Positions 1 to 6,840 of a stretch of DNA of 64,000 nt are shown here, piece by piece; position 1 is the stretch's first letter; the number at the start of each line of letters is the position of its first letter. The DNA is from Pseudomonadota bacterium. Its GTDB lineage: Bacteria > Pseudomonadota > Alphaproteobacteria > Rickettsiales > Midichloriaceae. The stretch is from assembly GCA_018242185.1 (NCBI GenBank), contig JAFECK010000025.1:1-64000 (forward strand), given 5' to 3'. Both the position numbers and the translations under genes were made by a program. Under the pieces are notes generated by a model. That model ran no database searches. It was not told where the DNA came from and worked only from the letters and a program-made list of their open reading frames with translations.

Positions 1-2
1 CA

Positions 3-59
3 GCGCCGGTAGTGATTAACATAGTGCCGGTGTTAGCAGAAGCGGGGGTTGGCGAATAA
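3..59 (+). CDS. C-terminal end of an unidentified gene (partial)
   Basis: The third frame stays open from the window edge for 18 codons and ends in TAA. It encodes a short hydrophobic-acidic tail ending in Ala-Gly-Val-Gly-Glu. The other two forward frames stop earlier. The piece is too short to recognise, and it may be noncoding. Confidence 0.2.
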   Translation, partial: APVVINIVPVLAEAGVGE

Positions 60-185
60 ACAAGGCAATTTTTGCTGTGCAATTGAGTCGCGTTCAAATT
101 CCTATGATGCGGCCCTGTTAAGATAGCCACAATATATTGACAATATTTCCTCAATCATTACCCTTAATAATTATGGAACCTGTAA

Positions 186-213
186 TTGATATACTTTTAG
201 TCCAATGTATTAA
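186..213 (+). promoter_or_regulatory. Probable sigma-70 promoter of the TPR gene
   Basis: TTGATA and TATTAA are separated by 16 bases. Transcription would start near 220, leaving a leader of about 30 bases before the ATG at 253. Assigned by eye. Confidence 0.4.
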
Positions 214-252
214 TGGTTGTCAGGGATAGGTTCACGCTTACAAGAGGGGAAT

Positions 253-1257
253 ATGTTGGGGAAGTTGAATGCAGCGCATTGCGCGGCGATAGCCGTGGTG
301 TGCTGCGTGATTGGGGTGTCGGTTGCATGGACGGATGAGGTCATGCCGGGCGGTAGCGCCGTTCCCGACATTGTGTCGCCCTCCACTCAGACAGGTTCCC
401 AAATACCAGAGGCAGAACCATTAGTAGTTGCGCCGGTGGCTATGCCCAGCCCAACACCACAGCCAGTTCAGCCGCTGCCCATTAAAACACCTGATATACA
501 GGTGCCTCAGCAAGAGGTTATTAACATCATCAAGAATGAAGCAGTCAAACCAATTGGGGATAAAAACGAACATTTAAAGATAGATCGGGCAAAGGCGAGG
601 GGTAATATAAACTTAAATAGTGGTAAAGCCATAAGCAGCGCGTCATTTAACATCAGCACTTCTGATGATAGTGCTCAGTCGGCTGAGAGGTTTGATGATG
701 TAGCCAACAAGGCCTATGAGGCAAGCCAACTTGGGCATTTAGAAGCTGCACTAGTTTTATATCAAAAAGCGCTAACACTAGAGCCGGATAGTACTGCGGT
801 GCGTTATGCCATGGCAACTCTATACCACAAGCGTGGCCAGTATGATAAAGCTGAGCCGCTGTATAAGCAAGTTTTACAACAAAACCCTTCTAATCATAAG
901 GCGCTGATTAATTACTTATCTTTACTGGCGTCTACTGAGCCAAACAAAGCCTTACAAGAACTATTAGCGCTAGAACAGGTCAACAACAATTTTGCGCCTG
1001 TAATAGGGCAAATCGGGATCGTTTATGCAAAACAGAGACGTTATGATCAAGCGATATCTTACTTGCAGCGCGCTGTGGCACTGGAGCCAACAGAATTGTT
1101 TTACCTATACAACTTAGCAGTTACTTACGATAACAAAGGTGAGCCTAAAAAGGCCAGGCAGGCATATTATCAAATTGTCGAGTATAGCCAGTTTCATAAT
1201 ATCAAACCTCCGGTCAGCCTGGAGAAATTAGAAACGAGGATAAGGAATTTAACATAA
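253..1257 (+). CDS. Exported or membrane-anchored TPR protein
   Basis: This 334-residue protein has a hydrophobic N-terminal segment (about residues 9-28) that should act as a signal peptide or anchor. A Pro/Gln-rich linker with alternating prolines follows (about 45-100). The C-terminal half (about 143-325) holds at least four tetratricopeptide repeats, seen as recurring YxxAxxLYxxALxLxP patterns. TPR arrays are scaffolds for protein contacts, so the likely role is a periplasmic assembly or adaptor protein. The partner is unknown. The ATG at 253 was chosen over an upstream TTG because AGAGGGG lies five bases before it. The gene seems to be transcribed alone. The TPR call is firm; any specific function would be a guess. 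Confidence 0.8.
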   Translation: MLGKLNAAHCAAIAVVCCVIGVSVAWTDEVMPGGSAVPDIVSPSTQTGSQIPEAEPLVVAPVAMPSPTPQPVQPLPIKTPDIQVPQQEVINIIKNEAVKPIGDKNEHLKIDRAKARGNINLNSGKAISSASFNISTSDDSAQSAERFDDVANKAYEASQLGHLEAALVLYQKALTLEPDSTAVRYAMATLYHKRGQYDKAEPLYKQVLQQNPSNHKALINYLSLLASTEPNKALQELLALEQVNNNFAPVIGQIGIVYAKQRRYDQAISYLQRAVALEPTELFYLYNLAVTYDNKGEPKKARQAYYQIVEYSQFHNIKPPVSLEKLETRIRNLT

Positions 1258-1282
1258 GGTATTAATAAAAACGTGATATTAG

Positions 1283-1310
1283 TTGAGCATTATTATAAAT
1301 AGCGTATGAT
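1283..1310 (+). promoter_or_regulatory. Probable sigma-70 promoter
   Basis: TTGAGC and TATGAT are separated by 16 bases. The site lies 45 bases before the start codon of the unknown membrane protein at 1356, whose leader carries a G-rich ribosome-binding site. Confidence 0.45.
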
Positions 1311-1355
1311 GCGGATAAAAGTGAACTCTATTGAGATAAGTTATGGGGGGAATGG

Positions 1356-2207
1356 ATGAAGGAAAGAGATAAAAAAGCAAAGTCAGCAAAGAAAGAGCAA
1401 ACGCCTGGCGAACTTATAAGATTCGGCAAGTGGGCAGGCGGCGGCATCAAAAGCGGGGCTGGTGCTATTAAAGATGCTTGGATTAATAATGTCTGGACGC
1501 CTTATTTAGAACAGCCTTGGCGAGAGAAGATTGTTGAGCCGTGGGATAAAAATATTGGTACGCCGTTTTCAGAAACAGTCTGGACGCCATTCAAAACTGG
1601 GGTAGGTCCAGCATGGGGCGCAACAAAAAAGGGGCTAGCCACTTTTGGCACAAAAATTCGTAACCATGACGCTATATTTTGGAAAGCAGATTTCTTACTT
1701 GGTGTCTCAGTGCTCTTTGCTGGTGTTACAGCAGTCGGTGGGATTTACACGAGTTACTTGCTGGCCAATGCTATAGCCAACTACTATTATCTGGGAATAT
1801 TGATGTATGGCTCAGCCATGATTGGCGGGGTTGGATTATGCTCGATGATCTCTTATTCCAGCTATAGAGCGAGTGAAGAAAGATGGGTGGAGTATGGCAA
1901 AGCAGATAGGAAAGATATGCAAGAAGAGCGTAGAAAAGAGGAAAAAAGCAAGAGCCGCGGTAAGCAGAAAGAGGTGGAACAAAAAGAAGGCCAAACTAAC
2001 TTAGGCGAAATGATTGAACAACGGAGTAAAGCAGAGGAAGCTTCAATAATGGAAGAAATGGCCGAGTCAGGATTGCCTAGTGTGTTGCCCGAAGGAACTC
2101 ATGTTAAAAAGCGAGCTAATAAGGGAAAAGAAGGGCATGGACGCGGTGGTGATCGTGGTAAGAGCACTTCTCCGACTATAACTGAGCTCAGTGATGATGA
2201 TAACTAA
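1356..2207 (+). CDS. Unknown protein with Trp/Pro repeats and a hydrophobic hairpin
   Basis: I do not recognise this 283-residue protein. Residues 40-95 carry an irregular repeat of aromatic and proline residues (patterns such as VWTPYLEQPW and VWTPFKTG). A roughly 60-residue bilobed hydrophobic region (about 110-170) follows, made of two membrane spans joined by a very short turn. The last 110 residues are strongly charged and end in a Lys/Arg/Gly-rich stretch and an acidic tip. There is no signal peptide. The architecture of a tight hydrophobic hairpin plus hydrophilic tails resembles proteins that intracellular bacteria insert into host membranes. That resemblance is structural only. The stop codon overlaps the end of convergent dprA by four bases. 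Confidence 0.7.
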   Translation: MKERDKKAKSAKKEQTPGELIRFGKWAGGGIKSGAGAIKDAWINNVWTPYLEQPWREKIVEPWDKNIGTPFSETVWTPFKTGVGPAWGATKKGLATFGTKIRNHDAIFWKADFLLGVSVLFAGVTAVGGIYTSYLLANAIANYYYLGILMYGSAMIGGVGLCSMISYSSYRASEERWVEYGKADRKDMQEERRKEEKSKSRGKQKEVEQKEGQTNLGEMIEQRSKAEEASIMEEMAESGLPSVLPEGTHVKKRANKGKEGHGRGGDRGKSTSPTITELSDDDN

Positions 2208-3364
2208 AGCCCGGTCTCTGATAGCGGCGCTAGGCTAATCTTATTATCCGCACTGCGCTGGATCAGTCCAGCTAACTCTAGTTCTATCAGCAATACCGCC
2301 AGTTCTTGCGTATCGCCGTCTAACAGCTCGTATAGCTCAGCAAATGCACATGGAGTATAAGAAAGGTGGCGCAATAGAGCTTGCCTTGCCCTATTACGGC
2401 TACCGTCGCTGTCTATGGGGTGCATAATCTTTGTAGTAGTTGGAGTACTGCTATTACTGTTTGTTATAGTGGGCTCATTTATAGCATTGCGCAACAACAC
2501 TTCAAGCATATCATCAGCGCAAGTGACTAATGTTGCGCCTTGGCGGATAAGTGCATTGGTGCCATATGAACGAGAATCCAGCGGAGAGCCGGGTATAGCT
2601 AAGATTTCCCGTCCGTAATCCAGAGCGAACCGTACAGTAATGAGCGTGCCTGAACGTTCCGCCGCTTCCACTACGACAACTGCTTGCGAGAGAGCGGCAA
2701 TCAGCCGGTTACGCTTGGGGAAGAGTTTTGCCGTTGGCGTGCAGCCAAACGGTTGCTCCGAAATAATCAGCCCCTCGCTGCCTATGCGTTCATACCATGA
2801 AAGGTGTTCCTTAGGGTAAACATTGTCGATACCTCCGGCGATAACTGCGATAGTGCCATGCTTAAGGGCACCTTTATGTGCTGCGATATCGATGCCTTTG
2901 GCTAGCCCCGAAGTTGTGACAAAGCCTGCTCTACCGAGCTCATCTGCAAATCGAGTTGCCAGGCTCATTCCACCAGCAGATGCATGACGTGCACCTACAA
3001 TCGCTATTTGCCTCATATTAAGCAGTTTGGGATCGCCTTTTACTGTTATAATAGGTGGCATGTCTGGCAAGTCTTGGAAAGCTCTGGGATAAGCGTTATC
3101 TGTTAGGATAAGCATTTTTGCGCCAAACTTATGACAGCGTTCCAGTTCAATTTGCGCTTCCCGCAAGCTTGGTATTCGCAAAACCCCACCAGCATTACGA
3201 GCAAGGCTAGGCGCATTCAACACAGCAATCGCCGCCGAACCAAACATATTTACTAGGCGCCGTGCCGTCGCAGGGCCAACTCTCGGGGTGCGCATAAGCC
3301 GCAGCCAACTCAAGCGTTCTAGGCCGTTATCACTATCGTCGATTTGTGCTATATTGCTTGACAT
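2204..3364 (-). CDS. dprA: DNA-processing protein DprA (Smf)
   Basis: DprA loads RecA onto incoming single-stranded DNA during natural transformation and is widely kept even in bacteria not known to be competent. The 386-residue protein has an N-terminal helix-hairpin-helix-like region with 'RVGPATARRL' (about residues 29-38). A Rossmann-like DprA core follows, with 'VGARHAS' (about 122), 'SGLAKGIDIAAHKGAL' (about 152) and 'VEAAERSGTLIT' (about 232). A C-terminal winged-helix segment (about 325-386) completes it. Length and domain order match the family. It diverges from galU across a 54-base spacer. With the prepilin genes and prepilin peptidase further on, it leaves DNA uptake possible, but no comEC-like gene is in the window. 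Confidence 0.95.
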   Translation of the reverse strand: MSSNIAQIDDSDNGLERLSWLRLMRTPRVGPATARRLVNMFGSAAIAVLNAPSLARNAGGVLRIPSLREAQIELERCHKFGAKMLILTDNAYPRAFQDLPDMPPIITVKGDPKLLNMRQIAIVGARHASAGGMSLATRFADELGRAGFVTTSGLAKGIDIAAHKGALKHGTIAVIAGGIDNVYPKEHLSWYERIGSEGLIISEQPFGCTPTAKLFPKRNRLIAALSQAVVVVEAAERSGTLITVRFALDYGREILAIPGSPLDSRSYGTNALIRQGATLVTCADDMLEVLLRNAINEPTITNSNSSTPTTTKIMHPIDSDGSRNRARQALLRHLSYTPCAFAELYELLDGDTQELAVLLIELELAGLIQRSADNKISLAPLSETGL

Positions 3365-3418
3365 ATTCCTTCCTTACCTGTAGCTTCCCTCCTCATGTTT
3401 ACAGTAATTACCTAAACC

Positions 3419-4315
3419 ATGCAAGTGACCAAAAGTAAAAAAATTCGCAAAGCGGTATTGCCGGTAGGAGGCTTAGGTACTCGTTTTCTTCCAGCTACTA
3501 AGTCAATGCCAAAAGAGATGCTACCAATTGCTAACAAGCCATTGATTCAACATGCATTTGAAGAGGCAAAAGAAGCTGGCATAGAACAGTTTATCTTTAT
3601 AACTGGTCGTAACAAAAATGCCATCACCAACCATTTTGACCACGTCTTTGAACTTGAGTATGCGCTAAACGAAAAAGATAGAGCACAAGCACTAGCTGCT
3701 ACTCGAGATTGGCTGCCTGACGCTGGCAACATAATTTTTATACGCCAGCAACAACCCATGGGACTGGGACATGCAGTTTGGTGCGCGCGGAACTTAATTC
3801 ATGATGAGCCATTCGCAGTGCTTTTAGCGGATGAGTTGTTCGCCACGGACAAACCAGGCGGGCTTCTAAAGCAGATGGTGGCACTATATGAACAGAATGG
3901 CGGTAACATAATTGCGGTCTCGGATATCAACATCAAGGACAGCAATAAGTACGGTATAATAAGCGCTGAAGGTGATAATGGCACCGTGATGCGCATTACG
4001 GACATGGTAGAAAAACCAGCGCCAGACAAGGCGCCGTCTAATATTTCTATAGTAGGGCGTTATATTTTAGATTCGGGTATCTTTAAGCATTTGGAAGGGC
4101 GTAAGTTGGGCAGTGGCGGCGAGGTACAGCTGACAGATGCAATGCGTGAACATCTGCTGAGTGGCCAACCGTTTTATGGGCTGCGGCTACATGGAGACCG
4201 CTATGATTGTGGTAATCAACTAGGCTTTTTACAAGCCAACATCGAGATGGCTGCGCGCGACCCTGAGCTCGGTCCAGCCGTTTTACAGATGATCCGCAAG
4301 ATTGCTGCGCAATAG
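3419..4315 (+). CDS. galU: UTP-glucose-1-phosphate uridylyltransferase
   Basis: GalU makes UDP-glucose from UTP and glucose-1-phosphate in the cytoplasm, feeding envelope polysaccharide and glycolipid synthesis. The 298-residue protein opens with the nucleotidyltransferase signature 'GGLGTRFLPATKSMPKEM' (residues 17-34), where Arg and Lys contact the nucleotide. It also has 'LPIANKPLIQ', the acceptor loop 'VLLADEL', and 'MVEKP' in the sugar-binding half. The length is normal for bacterial GalU and the ends look complete. The two glycosyltransferases elsewhere in the window could use its product, but nothing links them directly. Confidence 0.96.
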   Translation: MQVTKSKKIRKAVLPVGGLGTRFLPATKSMPKEMLPIANKPLIQHAFEEAKEAGIEQFIFITGRNKNAITNHFDHVFELEYALNEKDRAQALAATRDWLPDAGNIIFIRQQQPMGLGHAVWCARNLIHDEPFAVLLADELFATDKPGGLLKQMVALYEQNGGNIIAVSDINIKDSNKYGIISAEGDNGTVMRITDMVEKPAPDKAPSNISIVGRYILDSGIFKHLEGRKLGSGGEVQLTDAMREHLLSGQPFYGLRLHGDRYDCGNQLGFLQANIEMAARDPELGPAVLQMIRKIAAQ

Positions 4316-4340
4316 TAAGCATTGTCAGCTGCCCTGTTAC

Positions 4341-4688
4341 CTAGCGCTCTTGTGTGCTGACCGAGAATATGGGTTTTAAAGTGGTGGTGGTGCCATAACA
4401 GTAGTCTACAATAGTTAAGGCATAATCCCCTTCACTTTTAGATAATATAGTGATCTTGCTGCCATGCACTTCTGTTGCTATAATATCGCCATCCACGCTA
4501 ACTTTTGGCATATGCCCGTCTTTCACGCTTGGGCACTCAGCAAGAGTGAACATTTGGGCTTGTGTGGGCATACTAATTCGTTTATAAACAGCATATGCAA
4601 GGAATATGGCGCAACCCATAAGAGTGATTCCCATCATGTACACAAAAAATTTGAGGAAGCCAATCTCCCTCTGCTTACGATATATCAT
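4341..4688 (-). CDS. Small single-span membrane protein, DUF6476-like
   Basis: This 115-residue protein has a basic N-terminus, one membrane span (about residues 11-34) and an extracytoplasmic tail of about 80 residues. The tail looks like a small beta domain ('KVSVDGDIIATEVHGSKITI') and contains two cysteines. Its size, topology and position back-to-back with an RluD-type pseudouridine synthase match the DUF6476 family that I remember as a neighbour of rluD in Alphaproteobacteria. The function of that family is unknown. The reading is antisense to the apparent 5' extension of rluD, which is why rluD was given a shorter start. Confidence 0.6.
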   Translation of the reverse strand: MIYRKQREIGFLKFFVYMMGITLMGCAIFLAYAVYKRISMPTQAQMFTLAECPSVKDGHMPKVSVDGDIIATEVHGSKITILSKSEGDYALTIVDYCYGTTTTLKPIFSVSTQER

Positions 4689-4721
4689 TATTATCCCTCA
4701 CAAATTAAATTTAGTATCAAC

Positions 4722-5690
4722 GTGACTGCCCATACTGAATACAATCTAACAGCCTCAACTGAAATGATTGGTCAAAGGGTTGATGTAGCCCTGGCCTCAC
4801 AATTAACTAACCTATCGCGCTCCAAGATTAAGGCCTTAATACAAAATGGCAAGCTATATGTTAACGATTTGCAAATCACAGACGCGGATTACAAAATCAA
4901 AGCCGGAGATAGGCTATTTCTGCGCTATGAGCAGGTGCGTGGTCCCGCACCATTAACTCCTTCAAGCATGCCGTTGGTTATCGTATATGAGGATGAACAT
5001 CTGCTAGTTCTCAATAAGCCAGCTGGTTTGACGGTACACCCAGGTGCTGGCAACTATCAAGATACTTTGGCTAATGGCTTATTACATTATTTGGGCCATA
5101 ATATTTCCGGCCCTACCAGCGGGCGGCCAGGTATTATACACCGTCTTGATAAGGACACGAGTGGCTTGATGATCATCGCAAAACAAGAGCTGGCGCATAT
5201 GTTACTTTCGGCATTACTGGCACGCAGGCAGATAAAAAGAGAGTATGTAGCGTTTGTATACGGAGTGCCTAGCCCCAAAGTCGGTACTATTGCTACGCGT
5301 ATAGCTCGTAGTAGCCAAGATCGCACTAAGATGGCGGTTTATACAAACAAAGGTAAGTCAGCTGTTACACATTACAAAGTGGAATGGGTTTACCATAATA
5401 CGATAGCGAAAGTTACCTGCAACCTGGAAACCGGTAGAACCCATCAGATTCGTGTGCACCTGACTCACAAGCGTCACCCAATAGTGGGGGATCAGCTATA
5501 TGGGAGGAGTTATAACCATAATTTGAGCGCTTTGGGTGAAGAGGCTAAGCAAGTGGTGCAGGCCTTGCGGAGGCAAGCTCTACACGCCCAGCGGCTGCAA
5601 TTCGCCCACCCCTTTACTGGGGAGGATATGGAGTTTTTTGCGGAACCGCCTGCAGATATGCAGCATTTGGAAGGAATACTTGGTTTGTAG
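4722..5690 (+). CDS. rluD: 23S rRNA pseudouridine synthase, RluD type
   Basis: The enzyme converts specific uridines of helix 69 in 23S rRNA (RluD type) or related sites to pseudouridine. An S4 RNA-binding domain occupies the first 65 residues ('GQRVDVALASQL', 'SRSKIKALIQNGKLYVN'). The catalytic domain has 'HRLDKDTSGLMI' with the nucleophilic Asp near residue 143, then 'LETGRTHQIRVHL' and 'IVGDQLYG'. The frame is open much further upstream, but family alignment places the N-terminus just before the S4 domain. The GTG at 4722 gives 322 residues, and the ATG at 4764 is the alternative. Neither has a strong ribosome-binding site. RluA and RluC paralogues cannot be fully excluded. Confidence 0.9.
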   Translation: MTAHTEYNLTASTEMIGQRVDVALASQLTNLSRSKIKALIQNGKLYVNDLQITDADYKIKAGDRLFLRYEQVRGPAPLTPSSMPLVIVYEDEHLLVLNKPAGLTVHPGAGNYQDTLANGLLHYLGHNISGPTSGRPGIIHRLDKDTSGLMIIAKQELAHMLLSALLARRQIKREYVAFVYGVPSPKVGTIATRIARSSQDRTKMAVYTNKGKSAVTHYKVEWVYHNTIAKVTCNLETGRTHQIRVHLTHKRHPIVGDQLYGRSYNHNLSALGEEAKQVVQALRRQALHAQRLQFAHPFTGEDMEFFAEPPADMQHLEGILGL

Positions 5691-5777
5691 TTGATTACAC
5701 ACAAAGTCTTATGTTCGTCTTAACTCAATCTTAACTCCGTGAAAGGTCCCTGATATTGAAACAAGCAACATAGGGTC

Positions 5778-5805
5778 TTGACCTTCGCAGCTTTATTAGT
5801 ATGAT
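5778..5805 (+). promoter_or_regulatory. Strong sigma-70 promoter for the abiF RNA
   Basis: TTGACC and TATGAT are separated by 16 bases, one of the best promoter matches in the window. Initiation near 5812 would give a transcript of about 93 bases ending at the T-run at 5899-5904, directly before the AbiF start codon. Confidence 0.6.
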
Positions 5806-5811
5806 TTATTC

Positions 5812-5904
5812 AGTTTTTACTTGCGTGGAGGAGTAGTTTGTGTCACGCTACAGTTAACAATACTCGCACGGCCTCTCCATGGAAGCGTACCAGGCGAGTT
5901 TTTT
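5812..5904 (+). ncRNA. abiF-type structured RNA, possible RNA antitoxin
   Basis: The region can fold into two hairpins. The first pairs GCGTG (5823-5827) with CACGC (5844-5848). The second pairs ACTCGC (5862-5867) with GCGAGT (5894-5899). Inside it lies a second stem (5868-5875 with 5882-5888), with one C-A mismatch and one bulged G, and an unpaired 3' ACCAG (5889-5893). Six T residues follow, as in an intrinsic terminator, and the ATG of the HEPN gene comes next with no gap. The same hairpin with the same ACC bulge stands before the disrupted abiF copy at 63791-63834. A structured RNA upstream of Abi_2-family genes has been described (abiF RNA motif). That this is the same element is an inference from position and structure. 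The 5' end is set by the promoter and is approximate. Confidence 0.65.
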
Positions 5905-6816
5905 ATGGTCTTTAAGAAGCAATTTAACAAATTACCTCTCAGCATAGAAGATCAGATTAATCTCTTGCTGTCCCGTGGAATCGTGATCGATGATGAGGAG
6001 CGAGCAATCCATTATCTGAAGTTTATAGGATATTATAGATTATCAGGATACACTCATCACTTTAAAACCAAGGATGATAGGTATCATACTGGAACCACTT
6101 TTGAAAAAGTTCTCGATCACTATGTTTTTGATAGAAAGTTGAGAATTTTATTGTTCAATACTATTGAGCTCGTTGAAATAGCGCTTAGAAGTGTTATCAC
6201 TTCTGTAATGACTTCTAAATACGGCGCATTCTGGTACAACCAGCAGGGTATTTTTATAAAGCATATTGGGCATAAGCCTATCAATGGGTATGAAATTGCT
6301 CTGCAGGCAATTCGTGAATCCACGGTAGAGAAGAAAAATAAAGATATTTTTCTTCAGCATTACTATGATTTTTATGACTACCCTGAACTTCCTCCATCAT
6401 GGATGTTAATGGAAACTTTATCTATGGGCGCTATATCACGCATCTTAAGTCTTTTAGTTGTTGAGGAAAGAAAGGATATTGCTGCTTTTTTCAGCATAAA
6501 AGAAAGGCACCTGGTATCTTGGATGAGATCGCTGACCTACACTAGAAACCTATGCGCTCACCATGCACGGGTTTGGGATCGGGTTTTTACATTAAAAGTA
6601 GAGTCCGATAAAAGATACGCTGTTTGTAGAGATGAATTATTTCACAAAGGAAAATTGTATTCTCATGTTGTTGTCATTGCTATCCTACTGTCAGTTATTG
6701 CTCCAGATAATAATTTTGAAACACACATTAAGGAGCTGTTATACTCCTATAATTATGAGCATAAGGTAGGCATGGGGTTCCCAGAAAAGTGGGATGGCTT
6801 TCACTTGCAAAGTTAA
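5905..6816 (+). CDS. abiF: AbiF/AbiD-like abortive infection protein, HEPN RNase (Abi_2)
   Basis: Abi_2 proteins (lactococcal AbiD/AbiF relatives) are HEPN-fold proteins thought to cleave RNA and stop growth on phage infection. The 303-residue protein shows the family's N-terminal hallmark 'FIGYYRLSGY' (about residues 40-49), the central 'PPSWMLMETLSMG', and the HEPN catalytic motif R-x4-H as R214-NLCA-H219 followed by 'HARVWDR'. It ends with the usual 'MGFPEKW'. The start at 5905 was chosen over an upstream in-frame start because it matches the family N-terminus and comes directly after the RNA terminator hairpin. GGCGAG of that hairpin may double as the ribosome-binding site. All key residues are present, so the protein is probably active. 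Toxicity and phage specificity are untested. Confidence 0.88.
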   Translation: MVFKKQFNKLPLSIEDQINLLLSRGIVIDDEERAIHYLKFIGYYRLSGYTHHFKTKDDRYHTGTTFEKVLDHYVFDRKLRILLFNTIELVEIALRSVITSVMTSKYGAFWYNQQGIFIKHIGHKPINGYEIALQAIRESTVEKKNKDIFLQHYYDFYDYPELPPSWMLMETLSMGAISRILSLLVVEERKDIAAFFSIKERHLVSWMRSLTYTRNLCAHHARVWDRVFTLKVESDKRYAVCRDELFHKGKLYSHVVVIAILLSVIAPDNNFETHIKELLYSYNYEHKVGMGFPEKWDGFHLQS

Positions 6817-6840
6817 AGCCGGTTCTAGCCGTGTTGAATG

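Noticed and set aside
4464..4721. N-terminal extension of rluD
   Set aside because: It is antisense to the DUF6476-like gene and adds sequence without likeness to RluD proteins, whose S4 domain starts after 4722.
5776..6000. CRISPR array or Cas13 gene near the AbiF locus
   Set aside because: Only a single hairpin RNA is present. There are no repeated spacer units and only one HEPN motif in a protein of about 300 residues, so this is AbiF-like and not Cas13.
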